From assembly GCF_900142925.1 (NCBI RefSeq), contig NZ_FRCN01000001.1, positions 992,001 through 1,056,000 of the forward strand: a DNA stretch of 64,000 bases, in the 5' to 3' direction. Position numbers and translations under genes: made by a program. The notes below the pieces were generated by a model. The model was not told where the DNA came from and did not search any database. It saw only the letters and a list, made by a program, of their open reading frames with translations. Shown here piece after piece: positions 41,595 to 51,700 of this stretch (position 1 is the first letter of the stretch; each line of letters starts with the position of its first letter). The stretch comes from Chitinophaga sp. CF418. Lineage in GTDB: Bacteria; Bacteroidota; Bacteroidia; Chitinophagales; Chitinophagaceae.

Positions 41595-44500
41595 ATGTTA
41601 GGTTTTTTAACTAAACTTTTTGGCGGGCACAAGTCGGAGAGAGATATCAAAGCCATCGAGCCTTTGGTGAAGCAGATCAATGACGCGTTTGAAAAACTGC
41701 AATCCCTTCCTGTAGACCAGCTGCGCAACAAAACGCAGGAGTTCCGCCTGCGTATCAGTACGCATCTGTCAAAAATTGACGGTACCATTGCCGAAAAGAA
41801 AGCTGCGGCCGAAAATGTACATGACGTAGCAGAGAAAGATACTATCTATCAGGAGATTGATAAACTAAAGAAAGATCGTGATACTCAACTGGAAGAAGTA
41901 CTGAAGGAGATCATGCCTGAGGCTTTCGCCGTTGTAAAAGAAACTGCACGCCGTTTTTCACAGAACGCTACTATCACAGCTACGGCTACCCCATTAGACA
42001 GGCAGCTGGCAGTGAAAAAGGGGGATTATGTCACTATAGAAGGTGACAATGTGACGTGGAAGAACAGCTGGACCGCTGCCGGCAGTATCGTTACCTGGAA
42101 CATGATACACTATGATGTACAGCTCATAGGTGGTATGGTGCTCCATCAGGGTAAGATCTCTGAAATGGCTACGGGTGAAGGTAAAACCCTCGTATCTACC
42201 CTCCCTGCTTACCTGAACGCCCTGGGCGGTGAAGGTGTGCACGTGGTAACAGTGAACGACTACCTGGCCCGTCGTGACTCTGAATGGAATGGCCCTATCT
42301 TCGAATTCCTCGGCGTTACAGTAGATTGTATTGATAAACACCAGCCTAATACCCCTGAGCGCCGCAATGCGTACCTCGCGGATATTACCTATGGTACAAA
42401 TAATGAGTTCGGCTTTGACTACCTGCGTGATAACATGGTGCATACTCCGGACGAAATGGTACAGCGTAAACACCACTTCGCAATGGTCGATGAGGTGGAT
42501 AGCGTACTGATCGACGATGCGCGTACCCCGCTCATCATCTCCGGTCCTATCCCACGTGGAGAAGAACAGGAGTTCTACGCACTGAAACCACGTATCCAGC
42601 AGCTGGTGGATGCACAACGCAGAGCGACCAACCAGTTCCTCATCGAAGCTAAAAAACTGATCGGTGAAGGTAAAGACGATCCGAAAACCGGCGGTCTGTC
42701 CCTGATGCGTGCATGGCGTGGTTTACCAAAGAACAGCGCCCTGATCAAATACCTCAGCGAACCTGGTGTAAAAGTGCTGTTACAGAAAGCTGAAAACTAC
42801 TACCTGGCAGATCAGCAACGTGAAATGCCGAAAGTAGATGAAGAACTGTACTTCACTATCGACGAAAAAAACAACAGCGTAGACCTGACTGAAAAAGGTA
42901 TCGGTCTGATCACCAAAGCTGGTGAAGACCCTCACTTCTTCATCATGCCTGACGTTGGCTCTGAGATAGCAGAGATAGAAAAGAGCAAAGAATCCGCAGA
43001 TGAAAAACTGCGCCGCAAGGAGACCCTCCTGCAGGACTTCGCTCAGAAATCTGACCGTATCCACTCCGTACAGCAGTTGCTGAAAGCATATACCCTCTTT
43101 GATAAAGACGTGGAATATGTGGTGATGGAAGGTAAAGTGAAAATAGTTGACGAACAGACAGGCCGTATCCTGGATGGCCGTCGTTACTCCGATGGTCTGC
43201 ACCAGGCAATCGAAGCAAAGGAAAATGTGAAAGTGGAAGCCGCTACACAGACCTTCGCTACCGTAACCCTGCAGAACTACTTCCGTATGTATCACAAACT
43301 GGCAGGTATGACCGGTACGGCTACCACAGAAGCCGGTGAGTTCTGGGAAATCTATAAGCTGGATGTGGTAACCATTCCTACCAACCTGCCTATTACCCGT
43401 AAAGATGCGGAAGACCTGGTTTACAAAACCAAACGCGACAAGTACAAAGCTGTTATAGAAGAGATCAAGATATTGCAGGCTGCTGGCCGTCCGGTACTGG
43501 TAGGTACCACTTCCGTAGAGGTATCCGAATTGCTGAGCAAGATGCTCACCTTCGAAAAGGTACAGCACAACGTACTGAACGCTAAACAGCACGCCCGTGA
43601 AGCACAGATCGTAGCAGAGGCTGGTTTAGCCAGCGCTGTTACCATCGCTACCAACATGGCAGGTCGTGGTACGGATATCAAACTCGGAGCAGGTGTGAAA
43701 GAAGCGGGTGGTCTGGCCATCATCGGTACAGAACGCCATGAAAGCCGCCGTGTAGACCGTCAGTTACGTGGTCGTGCCGGTCGTCAGGGAGATCCCGGTA
43801 CTTCACAGTTCTTCGTATCTCTCGAAGATGACCTGATGCGTATGTTCGGTTCCGATCGTATTGCCGGCCTGATGGACCGTATGGGCTACAAAGAGGGTGA
43901 AGTGATCCAGCACAGTATGATCACCAAATCTATCGAAAGAGCGCAGCGTAAAGTAGAGGAAAACAACTTCGGTATCCGTAAGCGTTTGCTTGAATACGAT
44001 GACGTAATGAATAAACAGCGTACAGTGATCTACAATAAACGTAATCACGCCCTGTTTGGCGAACGTCTGGCTATTGATATCGACAACGCTTTCTATGATG
44101 TGGCAGAAAACCTGGTGACCACTCACAAGAATACTATCGATCATGAAGCATTCAAACTGGATGTGATCGTTAACTTCGCCATCGATACAGATATTACCCA
44201 GGATGATCTGACCCGTTTAGATATCAATACACTCGCTTCCCGTCTCTATCAGCAGGCGAAAGAAAGCTACGAGCGTAAAACAACTGAACTCGCGGAGAAT
44301 ACACTGCCTGTTATTGAGCAGATCCACCGCGAACAGGGACATCATATCGAAAACATCTCTATTCCATTCACTGATGGCAAGAGAGGTATGAACGTGCTGG
44401 CTAACCTGCAGAAAGTAGTAGACACCAAAGGTTATGAAACTATCAATGCACTGGAGCGCAGCATTACCCTTTCACTGATCGATGATGCATGGAAGGAACA

Positions 44501-44954
44501 CCTGCGTGCTATGGACGACCTGAAACAATCCGTTCAGGGAGCTGTATACGAACAGAAAGATCCATTGCTGATCTATAAATTCGAAGCATTCAATCTCTTT
44601 AAAGATCTGAATGTTGAGACCAGCCGTGAGATCGTATCTTTCCTCTGCAGATCAGGCATTCCTGTTCAGGAAGACAACCGTCCTCCGCAGCAACAGCCGG
44701 AACAGGAACAACAACGTCCTACTCCCCCACAGATCCGTGAAGGACATGAAGAAAAGACTGACATGAGTCGCATGCGTGCTTCCCATCAGGAATTTGAAAA
44801 CAGTAACGGTCATACCATGGTGGAAGAATATGCAACCAATGCTGAACCTGTAAAACAGGAACCCGTGAAAGCAGGTCCGAAAGTAGGCAGGAATGATCCT
44901 TGCCCTTGCGGAAGCGGTAAGAAGTATAAACAATGTCACGGAAAAGATCTTTAA
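41595..44954 (+). CDS. secA: Preprotein translocase ATPase SecA
   Basis: SecA drives preproteins through SecYEG. The 1119-residue product is longer than the ~900 of E. coli, as is usual for Bacteroidota. It has the Walker [17 protein letters not shown], Walker B region [20 protein letters not shown], the preprotein cross-linking domain ([21 protein letters not shown]), [13 protein letters not shown] and the arginine-rich [13 protein letters not shown] of the second motor domain, and a C-terminal SEC-C zinc motif ([20 protein letters not shown]). The long acidic linker before it is rich in Q, P and E. It is a single-gene unit with its own terminator. Confidence 0.98.
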   Translation: MLGFLTKLFGGHKSERDIKAIEPLVKQINDAFEKLQSLPVDQLRNKTQEFRLRISTHLSKIDGTIAEKKAAAENVHDVAEKDTIYQEIDKLKKDRDTQLEEVLKEIMPEAFAVVKETARRFSQNATITATATPLDRQLAVKKGDYVTIEGDNVTWKNSWTAAGSIVTWNMIHYDVQLIGGMVLHQGKISEMATGEGKTLVSTLPAYLNALGGEGVHVVTVNDYLARRDSEWNGPIFEFLGVTVDCIDKHQPNTPERRNAYLADITYGTNNEFGFDYLRDNMVHTPDEMVQRKHHFAMVDEVDSVLIDDARTPLIISGPIPRGEEQEFYALKPRIQQLVDAQRRATNQFLIEAKKLIGEGKDDPKTGGLSLMRAWRGLPKNSALIKYLSEPGVKVLLQKAENYYLADQQREMPKVDEELYFTIDEKNNSVDLTEKGIGLITKAGEDPHFFIMPDVGSEIAEIEKSKESADEKLRRKETLLQDFAQKSDRIHSVQQLLKAYTLFDKDVEYVVMEGKVKIVDEQTGRILDGRRYSDGLHQAIEAKENVKVEAATQTFATVTLQNYFRMYHKLAGMTGTATTEAGEFWEIYKLDVVTIPTNLPITRKDAEDLVYKTKRDKYKAVIEEIKILQAAGRPVLVGTTSVEVSELLSKMLTFEKVQHNVLNAKQHAREAQIVAEAGLASAVTIATNMAGRGTDIKLGAGVKEAGGLAIIGTERHESRRVDRQLRGRAGRQGDPGTSQFFVSLEDDLMRMFGSDRIAGLMDRMGYKEGEVIQHSMITKSIERAQRKVEENNFGIRKRLLEYDDVMNKQRTVIYNKRNHALFGERLAIDIDNAFYDVAENLVTTHKNTIDHEAFKLDVIVNFAIDTDITQDDLTRLDINTLASRLYQQAKESYERKTTELAENTLPVIEQIHREQGHHIENISIPFTDGKRGMNVLANLQKVVDTKGYETINALERSITLSLIDDAWKEHLRAMDDLKQSVQGAVYEQKDPLLIYKFEAFNLFKDLNVETSREIVSFLCRSGIPVQEDNRPPQQQPEQEQQRPTPPQIREGHEEKTDMSRMRASHQEFENSNGHTMVEEYATNAEPVKQEPVKAGPKVGRNDPCPCGSGKKYKQCHGKDL

Positions 44955-44976
44955 TTCCGTAGAGATATAATTGCAA

Positions 44977-45017
44977 AGAGAGGCTATGTCAAAAATGATA
45001 TAGCCTCTCTTTTTTTA
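44977..45017 (+). terminator. secA terminator
   Basis: AGAGAGGCTAT and ATAGCCTCTCT pair around a 12-nt loop, followed by seven T. It is strong and lies about 22 bp past the stop codon. Confidence 0.9.
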
Positions 45018-45498
45018 CGCTAAGTAGCTTCGGTTTCAGCATGGGATGGCGGTCGGCGCCTCACTGGATTGCATGAGCTGTCAGACCTGTGACTGGAAGC
45101 GCCGATAACGTGAAAGAGTGTACACCGGGACAACTTTTTTTTGCTTACCAGTAGCCGGTCTTCACCAGCCCTTCAATTTTTTTTCCAGATTCTCAACAGA
45201 TGAACGGATTTTTTGTTAGATTTGGTTGAGTAAACCTACATCCTATTATGTAGATTCCAATAGAATGGTATAAAGATACTTGTAAGATCAACCTCAAAAG
45301 ATCATAGATTCCACCCAAATATCAACAGTTTTATTTTTCATTTACCTTATCATCATGCAGCAGCGTTTATAGCTGTTATAAGTTTACGTTGGCCTTTTAC
45401 CGCCAGAAAATACGGGGCACAAGACAATTTATTATATGACTCAAGGATGCACTGTCATGGTAAAATCTGTTTGACTATTTGATTAACCTCTTAATGTT
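45018..45498. other. Intergenic region with repeat copy 3
   Basis: This gap of about 480 bp holds the 42-bp repeat copy at 45019-45060 and an AT-rich leader with several long T runs (for example 45131-45138, 45178-45184). It should contain the promoter of the lipoprotein trio. No ORF was found. Confidence 0.5.
45019..45060 (-). repeat. 42-bp dispersed repeat, copy 3
   Basis: On the minus strand it begins GGCGCCGACCGCCATCCC, contains ATGCTGAAACCGAAG and ends CTACTTAGC. It follows the secA terminator directly and is inverted relative to copies 1 and 2. Confidence 0.7.
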
Positions 45499-46359
45499 AT
45501 GACCACCAAAAACCTTCTCAGTATCTGCTGCTTTGTAGCAGTTTATTCGTTATCCTCATGCACTAAAGATGCGCCACAGGGGCCTCCGGGGCCGCCTGGT
45601 GACACAGGCGTTTATGTGCCTCTCAAAGGTGATATCAGGGGTAAAGTGATCGTATATGATTCAACGGGAGCACCCCTTTCTGATTATTCCGGCGTGATAG
45701 TAACCATAGATTCCACGAACATGGCCGATACTACTGATGCCAGTGGCGCCTACAGTTTCAGCCAGGTGCCTGCGGGACGGTATAACTTCTCTTACAGTAA
45801 GGCAGGTTATGGTACCTACCGTATCATTCGTCAGCTGCATCCTGGTGGGGCACAGGTCACACAGATGGCGAATGCGGATGTAGGGCAGATCTATGTCGGT
45901 CCACCGTGTTTGGGGGGTGGTCCGATGTCCATTGGAGGTCCTGGAAATCACGAGATCTTCGCCTACGCTGAGTTTTCTGAGCCCATGGAGGTGCCCACAG
46001 CCGTTGTCTTGTATTTAAGTGTCGGCGGGCCGCCCAAAACAGACTTTGTAAAGGCATTAAGGGACTACCATGCAACGAACTTTTATCCGACAGTATATGC
46101 CGGCCCCGTCATCGAATCAACTATGATATATGGAGACAGTGTATTGGTTAATGCACATAACATTACTTTCTCCCTGGCATTTGACAATCCCAAGGATATT
46201 CATTACATAGATGAACAGGGTCGTACTATATACCCTTGTACAGGTCCCTTCTTTAATTCTTTTGGGTTGTCGGCATCTGCTTTCACGCCTCCGTTTGAGC
46301 AGTCGAGGCGGCGCAATGATGGCATTCCTCCATTGTTGCGGAACTTCCGTTTGAAGTAA
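45499..46359 (+). CDS. Collagen-like carboxypeptidase-regulatory lipoprotein, copy A
   Basis: The 286-residue lipoprotein (lipobox SLSSCT) starts its mature part with collagen-like triplets (APQGPPGPPGDTG). A carboxypeptidase-regulatory-like beta-sandwich follows (IRGKVIVYDSTGAPLSDYSG, AYSFSQVPAGRYNFSYSKAG), then an unrecognised C-terminal domain. The plan and order repeat in the two genes downstream, so the three form a tandem paralogue set. They are probably on the cell surface. The function is unknown. The GXY run is only 3-4 triplets, too short for a long triple helix. Confidence 0.8.
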   Translation: MTTKNLLSICCFVAVYSLSSCTKDAPQGPPGPPGDTGVYVPLKGDIRGKVIVYDSTGAPLSDYSGVIVTIDSTNMADTTDASGAYSFSQVPAGRYNFSYSKAGYGTYRIIRQLHPGGAQVTQMANADVGQIYVGPPCLGGGPMSIGGPGNHEIFAYAEFSEPMEVPTAVVLYLSVGGPPKTDFVKALRDYHATNFYPTVYAGPVIESTMIYGDSVLVNAHNITFSLAFDNPKDIHYIDEQGRTIYPCTGPFFNSFGLSASAFTPPFEQSRRRNDGIPPLLRNFRLK

Positions 46360-46409
46360 TGCAAACACACGTCAGCAACAACACCATCATCCAATTCTAA
46401 TCCATCCAC

Positions 46410-47192
46410 ATGAAAAATATTATATTCCTCTCATTCTTTTTATGCCTTATCATGGCATGTGTTAAGGAAGGGCCTCCCGGGCCTAAAGGACCTGATGGTC
46501 CACCATATACCTGGCCGCCGGGTAATATTACAGGCTACATTAATCTGCGTGATCAATTCGGGTTGTCTGCGGCAAGGCAGGACAGCGTATGGTTACAAAC
46601 CTATAATGCTGACAGCATTTTCAGGGCTTACACTGACACAAATGGATACTTTTATCTGCCGGCTGTTCCACCGGGCAATTATGATATCAGTATCTCAAAA
46701 CCAGGTTATGATTCCCTCCATTTGTATGTGCAGCATGCAGGCGGTTCAATCGATAAATTCCTTGGTGCTACATCAATGGCGCAGCATATATCGACAAAAT
46801 TGGTGTCCTTCACGGCCACGGCCCTCACAAGCTTCCCTGATGTCTATATCCCGTTCGAAATTGTGTTTGAATGGCCGACGCCGCACCGGCTTTCTGTATC
46901 AGGCTTCCAGGTATATCTTGATACATCAGCGGTACCTGGCGCCGGCAGAGGACTGTCTATTTCTTCGATCGGGACTGTTGGCAAGGATATCAATGGTATT
47001 ACCGGTAAAATAGTCGGTAAGGTAACCATTCCGACGTATTTGGTGCCTTCAGGGACTACATTATATCTGACAGCGGTAGCAACGCCGGTAAGCTCCGGTT
47101 ATACGCCATGGCTGGATTATGCTACGGGCGCCCGGATAGCATACCCTTATCTGGGAGATTCATTGAAAACACAGACCACTTACATAGAATAA
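46410..47192 (+). CDS. Collagen-like carboxypeptidase-regulatory lipoprotein, copy B
   Basis: The 260-residue lipoprotein (lipobox IMACVKE) has the same plan as copy A: GXY triplets (EGPPGPKGPDGPP), a carboxypeptidase-regulatory domain (ITGYINLRDQFGLSAARQ, GYFYLPAVPPGNYDISISKPG) and a C-terminal beta domain. The sequences diverge outside the shared motifs. It starts 50 bp after copy A ends and is followed by copy C with a 6-bp gap, so B and C probably share a transcript. Confidence 0.8.
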   Translation: MKNIIFLSFFLCLIMACVKEGPPGPKGPDGPPYTWPPGNITGYINLRDQFGLSAARQDSVWLQTYNADSIFRAYTDTNGYFYLPAVPPGNYDISISKPGYDSLHLYVQHAGGSIDKFLGATSMAQHISTKLVSFTATALTSFPDVYIPFEIVFEWPTPHRLSVSGFQVYLDTSAVPGAGRGLSISSIGTVGKDINGITGKIVGKVTIPTYLVPSGTTLYLTAVATPVSSGYTPWLDYATGARIAYPYLGDSLKTQTTYIE

Positions 47193-47198
47193 TCTCAT

Positions 47199-47999
47199 AT
47201 GAAACAGCTAATATTAGTATTATACTGCTGCCTTTTTATGGTAGCCTGCGTAAACTGGGATGTTACGGGTCCTGCAGGCCCAGAGGGGCCTCCCGGACCT
47301 CCGGGGCAAAAGCCGCCCGGTGCTGATACATCTTCTATTGTTGGAAGGGTATTTACCTTCAATGAGTTTACGGCGCCGATATGGCCGGTAGATAGTGTCA
47401 AAATAACATTACATCTGAGTGCTGATTCTATACTTGAAACAATGGCTGATACAGCCGGCTACTATCAATTCCATGGCATAGGCACAGGCACTTATAATCT
47501 GAGCTTTAGCCGCAATGGATTTGGTGAGATGAAGGTGTTCGATCAGACGCATATTTCCGGAGGCACCTTGAACACTACGGTGCAGGACGTATCAATTGTA
47601 CAGATACCTGTACAGAATGTGCCTGATTCAGTCTGGCTTGAATATATACCTAATTATGTCAGGGTCAGGTTCAATCTCCCGCCTGGTGGCATTGTGATGA
47701 CCGGCAGAAATTATCAGGTCTTTTTTTCCAAACATGCCAATGTCAGCGACAGTAACTATCTGGCCCGCACGCTATACTATGAATATTACACGCCAAGGGG
47801 CTGGCTTACTTCTTACTTCTCTCCGGGGGATTCCATATATGCCCGTATATATGTATTTCCTAAATACTTCTATACACCAATAGTGGGATGGTCAAACACG
47901 ATCAGACCAGGTGTTTCCTACATAGATACTGCTTCCGGAGAAACTGTATATCCATTCAAGAGTAAAGCGTCAGCATTGGCCAAAGGTGTTTTCAACTGA
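47199..47999 (+). CDS. Collagen-like carboxypeptidase-regulatory lipoprotein, copy C
   Basis: The 266-residue lipoprotein (lipobox FMVACVN) has GXY triplets (TGPAGPEGPPGPPG), a regulatory-like domain (IVGRVFTFNEFTAPIW, YYQFHGIGTGTYNLSFSRNG) and a C-terminal region resembling copy B (SWLEYIP-like and YIDTASGETVYPF). It is the third of the tandem set. A GC-rich hairpin at 48061-48084 lies downstream. Confidence 0.8.
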   Translation: MKQLILVLYCCLFMVACVNWDVTGPAGPEGPPGPPGQKPPGADTSSIVGRVFTFNEFTAPIWPVDSVKITLHLSADSILETMADTAGYYQFHGIGTGTYNLSFSRNGFGEMKVFDQTHISGGTLNTTVQDVSIVQIPVQNVPDSVWLEYIPNYVRVRFNLPPGGIVMTGRNYQVFFSKHANVSDSNYLARTLYYEYYTPRGWLTSYFSPGDSIYARIYVFPKYFYTPIVGWSNTIRPGVSYIDTASGETVYPFKSKASALAKGVFN

Positions 48000-48060
48000 T
48001 GGTTTATTCCGAAGGAAGGACTATCACAAGTAATATTTATTTCAATATCTGATAGATCTC

Positions 48061-48084
48061 AGGCAGCACTGAACAGTGCTGCCT
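48061..48084 (+). terminator. Stem-loop after the lipoprotein trio
   Basis: AGGCAGCACT and AGTGCTGCCT pair around GAAC. No T run follows, so termination is not certain; it may also stabilise the 3' end of the mRNA. Confidence 0.45.
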
Positions 48085-48158
48085 GATCCGTTAATATTGC
48101 CCCTGCGTGTTACCCCATTTCCAGATTTCCCTTACTTTCGTGACCGAAACCTGTCACA

Positions 48159-48806
48159 ATGAAACTCAACAGATACATAGACCACACCGTCCTTAAGCCA
48201 ACTACCACACTGGAAGATATTAAGAAACTCTGTATGGAAGCGGTGGAATATGATTTTGCCGCAGTATGCATTCCTCCTCCTTTTGTAAAACTGGCGAAGA
48301 CCTTTGTAGGTAGTACAAGTACAAAGGTGGCCACCGTTACGGGATTCCCATTCGGTTATTCAGCTATAGAAGCCAAGGTGGCAGAAACAGTGCTGGCCAT
48401 TGTGGATGGGGCAGACGAGATCGATATGGTAGCCAATATACTGGCCATCCGGAATAAGGACTGGCAATATGTGGAGAAAGAGATCGCGACCATCATGCCC
48501 ATCATCCGTAACCATCAGAAGGTGATCAAGGTGATCATTGAAAGTGGCATATTATTGGAAGAGGAGATTGTGCAATGCTGCCAGCTGTATGCCAGGTACC
48601 AGGTGGATTTTGTAAAGACCTCTACCGGGTATGCGGAAAAGGGAGCGACCGTTGCGGCAGTACAGCTGATGAGGGCCAATCTGCCGGCAAATATTCAGAT
48701 AAAAGCTTCCGGCGGTATTCGTACCTTTGCCTTCGCAAAAGAACTGATCGACGCTGGCGCTACCAGGATAGGGACGAGCAATGGAGTAGCACTTATGAAG
48801 GAATAG
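48159..48806 (+). CDS. deoC: Deoxyribose-phosphate aldolase
   Basis: DeoC splits 2-deoxyribose-5-phosphate into acetaldehyde and glyceraldehyde-3-phosphate. The 215-residue product has the class-I aldolase features: YIDHTVLKPTTT, the proton-relay region GADEIDMVANI, VDFVKTSTGY with the Schiff-base lysine, and IKASGGIRTFAFAKEL. It lies upstream of a SPOR protein and an M20 peptidase in the same direction but is probably separate functionally. The length is normal. Confidence 0.95.
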   Translation: MKLNRYIDHTVLKPTTTLEDIKKLCMEAVEYDFAAVCIPPPFVKLAKTFVGSTSTKVATVTGFPFGYSAIEAKVAETVLAIVDGADEIDMVANILAIRNKDWQYVEKEIATIMPIIRNHQKVIKVIIESGILLEEEIVQCCQLYARYQVDFVKTSTGYAEKGATVAAVQLMRANLPANIQIKASGGIRTFAFAKELIDAGATRIGTSNGVALMKE

Positions 48807-48849
48807 GTACAATTGAGGGTTCACGCCCTGTAACCATTCCCCTAAACAG

Positions 48850-49296
48850 ATGAATATGAAACACTTAATATTATTATTCTCCGGATTGCTGATCGGAGGC
48901 CTGGCCATGGCCCAGGAAGCGCCAATAGCCAGCACAGGTGGTGTGAAGGTTGTAAAAGACCCTCGTCTCGACCTGCTGGTCAGGAAACAGATCTACATCA
49001 ATACCCTGGCCACCCGTAATCAGCCGGGATTCAGGGTACAGGTTATATCTACCAACAAAAGGAATGAGGCCAACGATATAAAAGCCCGTGTAATGCAATT
49101 ATATCCCGATTACCGTACTTATATGGACTACCAGGCGCCATATTTCAAGGTGCGTGTAGGTGATTTTAAGAGCCGGGAAGAGGCCGCCGATTTGCGGGAC
49201 AAACTTTCTGACAACTTCCCGGGCGGCATCTTTGTAGTACCAGCCATCATTAATGTGTCACCAGAGAAAGAAGCCGGGAATGAAGAATCGTATTAA
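48850..49296 (+). CDS. SPOR-domain secreted protein
   Basis: The 148-residue protein has a signal peptide (LILLFSGLLIGGLAMAQ) and a C-terminal SPOR domain (GFRVQVISTNKRNEANDIKA, PYFKVRVGDFKSREEAADLRDKL). SPOR domains bind denuded glycan strands of peptidoglycan, often at division sites. It overlaps the next gene by 17 bp, so translation may be coupled. ATG at 48850 or 48856 is possible. Confidence 0.85.
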   Translation: MNMKHLILLFSGLLIGGLAMAQEAPIASTGGVKVVKDPRLDLLVRKQIYINTLATRNQPGFRVQVISTNKRNEANDIKARVMQLYPDYRTYMDYQAPYFKVRVGDFKSREEAADLRDKLSDNFPGGIFVVPAIINVSPEKEAGNEESY

Positions 49297-50458
49297 GGAA
49301 CTGGCGCAGCAGTATGCGCCGGAATTCGTTGCTATCCGCCGTCACATCCACTCCCATCCTGAATTATCTTTCCAGGAATATGAAACATCTAAATTCCTGC
49401 AACAGAAACTGGATGAATTTGGCGTATCCTATACAGCTGGTATTGCCGGAACTGGTATTATCGCTACGATAGAAGGAAAAAATCCATCTTCCAAAACCAT
49501 CGCCTTAAGGGCAGACATTGACGCACTTCCCATCACGGAAGCCAATGACGTGCCTTATAAATCACTCAACACCGGTGTCATGCATGCCTGCGGGCATGAT
49601 GTGCACACTACCTGTGTGTTGGGCGCTACCCGCATCCTGCAGCAACTGAAGGATGAATTTGAAGGGACCATCAAAGTATTGTTCCAGCCGGGAGAAGAGA
49701 AACATCCCGGTGGGGCCAGCCTGATGATACAGGAAGGCGCACTGGAAAATCCACGTCCTGACGCTATCCTGGGCATGCACGTGCAGCCGTCTATGGAAGC
49801 CGGTAAACTGGGTTTCAGGGCAGGACAATATATGGCCAGCGCAGACGAGATCTATATTACCATCAAAGGAAAGGGTGGCCACGCGGCATTGCCTCACCTT
49901 ACGGTAGATACCATCCTGGTGGCATCCCACCTGGTGGTAAGCCTCCAGCAAGTCATCAGCCGCAATAATAATCCCTTCTCCCCTTCCGTATTGAGCATCT
50001 GTGCCTTCAACGGAGGATACACTACCAATGTCATTCCCAGCGAGGTAAAACTGATGGGCACCTTCCGTGCAATGGATGAAACCTGGCGCTTTAAAGCCCA
50101 TGAAATCATCAGGAAACAGGCTACGGAGCTGGCCCATGCCATGGGCGCCGAAATAGATATCGAGATATTGGTAGGTTACCCTTGCCTGTATAACAATGAA
50201 GCGGTGACCGGCAAAGCACGTTCCCTGGCGGAAGAATACCTGGGATTACCTAACGTAGAGGATACGGAAGTCCGTATGGGAGCTGAGGACTTCGCATTCT
50301 ATTCCCAGATTGTACCGGCCTGCTTTTTCAGACTGGGTACGGGCAATATTTCCCGTGGCATCACTTCTGGCGTACACACGCCTACCTTCGATGTAGATGA
50401 AAGCGCTATTGAAGTAGGTATAGGCACGATGGCTTATCTCGCCACCCAATTTCAATAA
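49280..50458 (+). CDS. M20-family amidohydrolase / peptidase
   Basis: The start at 49280 gives 392 residues (MKNRIKELAQQYAPEF); an open frame reaches 49253. The M20D features are AIRRHIHSHPELSFQEYETS, ALRADIDALPI, MHACGHDVHTTCVLG, the FQPGEEKHPGGASLM loop and VRMGAEDFAFYSQIVP. Such enzymes release acyl or amino-acid groups (hippurate hydrolase or N-acyl-amino-acid amidohydrolase type). No signal peptide is present. The substrate cannot be inferred from the context with the SPOR gene. Confidence 0.9.
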   Translation: MKNRIKELAQQYAPEFVAIRRHIHSHPELSFQEYETSKFLQQKLDEFGVSYTAGIAGTGIIATIEGKNPSSKTIALRADIDALPITEANDVPYKSLNTGVMHACGHDVHTTCVLGATRILQQLKDEFEGTIKVLFQPGEEKHPGGASLMIQEGALENPRPDAILGMHVQPSMEAGKLGFRAGQYMASADEIYITIKGKGGHAALPHLTVDTILVASHLVVSLQQVISRNNNPFSPSVLSICAFNGGYTTNVIPSEVKLMGTFRAMDETWRFKAHEIIRKQATELAHAMGAEIDIEILVGYPCLYNNEAVTGKARSLAEEYLGLPNVEDTEVRMGAEDFAFYSQIVPACFFRLGTGNISRGITSGVHTPTFDVDESAIEVGIGTMAYLATQFQ

Positions 50459-50476
50459 CAATACCTGTATAATATT

Positions 50477-50509
50477 ACAAAAGGCCGGGATGCAGATCCT
50501 GGCCTTTTG
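50477..50509 (+). terminator. Terminator after the amidohydrolase
   Basis: AAAAGGCCGGGA pairs with TCCTGGCCTTTT around a 5-nt loop, ending in TTTT. It lies 19 bp past the stop codon. Confidence 0.7.
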
Positions 50510-50540
50510 CATTAAGTAATTGTATCGTTAGTATTGAACG

Positions 50541-50570
50541 AAAAGAGGCCTGCTGGAAAGCGGGCCTCTA
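50541..50570 (-). terminator. Terminator of the GntR/ABC operon
   Basis: On the minus strand GAGGCCCGC pairs with GCAGGCCTC and is followed by TTTTCG. It lies about 40 bp past the end of the 223-residue gene, the last of the leftward operon. Confidence 0.65.
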
Positions 50571-50608
50571 TCAACATAGCCTTTTTTGTCTTTTCGTTAT
50601 AAAAAAAG

Positions 50609-51280
50609 TTATTTGATCTGTTTCATACTGGTTAATGATTCTCCGGTCAATTGCAGCTCGCGCAGGCTGTCTACGGCCATGGACACATGACCATAAGGCA
50701 CTTCGTAAGACTTTAACACGCTGGATTGCCCTAATTGCAGATGGATGGAATCAATCAGACTCTTTTTACCCATTGCTACAAATTCACTCTCTTCTCCCCC
50801 TTTTACATCCAGTACATTCACCTTCATATCGATCAGTTCAACATTACAGGATTTACCTGCCAGTATGTTCAGCGAAGGCAGTTCAAACCGCCGCAGAGAA
50901 ATACCGTTTCCTTCAGATAAGATCACTGTTTGCAATGCCGGACATTCCAGCACAAAATGATCACCATCTTTCAATTTGATAAACATCGTATCATTTCGAG
51001 TGGAGTAATCGAACCGCTGATCCTTGTCTCCCCAAAAATAAATCTGGTATTTTTCATCCCTGTCAACGGTTAGACGGTCGCTTGCCACTCCCTCTATCTT
51101 TAATACTTTGAATGCGCTGACAGGAATTCTAATTTCCTTGCCTTTGTTATCATCGTCAGTCAGCAAGCCATCTCCGCTTCTTCCTCTTTTAAAATTAGCC
51201 CACATCACCGTATCGGAGAGCAGCATCAGCAAAACGATCAGTCCCACGAAAGAGAGTAATAATTTATTACTGGTCTTCAT
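50609..51280 (-). CDS. Membrane-anchored DUF2807-like protein
   Basis: The 223-residue protein has an N-terminal membrane anchor (LLSFVGLIVLLMLLSDTVMW) and a beta-rich body with regular short strands, similar to DUF2807/GIN-type beta-helices (VSAFKVLKIEGVASDRLTV, TVILSEGNGISLRRFELPSLNI). It ends the leftward operon of ABC transporter and GntR regulator. The role may be to sense or respond to envelope stress; this is inference. Confidence 0.6.
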   Translation of the reverse strand: MKTSNKLLLSFVGLIVLLMLLSDTVMWANFKRGRSGDGLLTDDDNKGKEIRIPVSAFKVLKIEGVASDRLTVDRDEKYQIYFWGDKDQRFDYSTRNDTMFIKLKDGDHFVLECPALQTVILSEGNGISLRRFELPSLNILAGKSCNVELIDMKVNVLDVKGGEESEFVAMGKKSLIDSIHLQLGQSSVLKSYEVPYGHVSMAVDSLRELQLTGESLTSMKQIK

Positions 51281-51298
51281 AAATATCTTTTTAATAAA

Positions 51299-51670
51299 TT
51301 ATCTGAAATGAGATTTTTTATATTTCTCGTAGTGTGTTTTTAATTCATCCAGCTCTATATCCAGTAAATAGATATTACGGAAGAATTGTGGTAGCTCATT
51401 GGTCAGGAAACGTTCTTTCTTCAGTTGCTTTATTTTCTTTCCCGCGTTGGTAGCAACGAAGTAACCAATCCCCCTTTTGTTATAGATGATCTCGTACTGC
51501 TGCAGATATTCGCAGGTACGCATAACAGTATTGGGGTTCACTTCCAGTTGCACTGCCAGCTCCCGCACAGAAGGAATTCTATCTTCCGTCTTCCACTTAT
51601 CCAGCAATATCTGCTCACACATATGATCTGCGATCTGGAGATATATCGCTTGTGATTCTTTGAATTCCAT
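51299..51670 (-). CDS. GntR-family (YtrA-type) transcriptional regulator
   Basis: The 123-residue protein (start at 51670; a TTG two codons upstream is possible) has an N-terminal winged helix (QAIYLQIADHMCEQILLDKW, RIPSVRELAVQLEVNPNTVMRTCEYLQQ) and a short helical C-terminus. YtrA-type regulators lack a large effector domain and control ABC transporter operons. It lies downstream of the ABC genes in the same direction, so it is probably an autogenous repressor. Confidence 0.9.
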   Translation of the reverse strand: MEFKESQAIYLQIADHMCEQILLDKWKTEDRIPSVRELAVQLEVNPNTVMRTCEYLQQYEIIYNKRGIGYFVATNAGKKIKQLKKERFLTNELPQFFRNIYLLDIELDELKTHYEKYKKSHFR

Positions 51671-51700
51671 AAACAATTTTTTAAACAGGAATAGCCTTAA

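Noticed and set aside
42780..43592. Long antisense frame within secA
   Set aside because: Frames opposite a highly expressed gene are common by codon bias; the sense frame has all SecA motifs.
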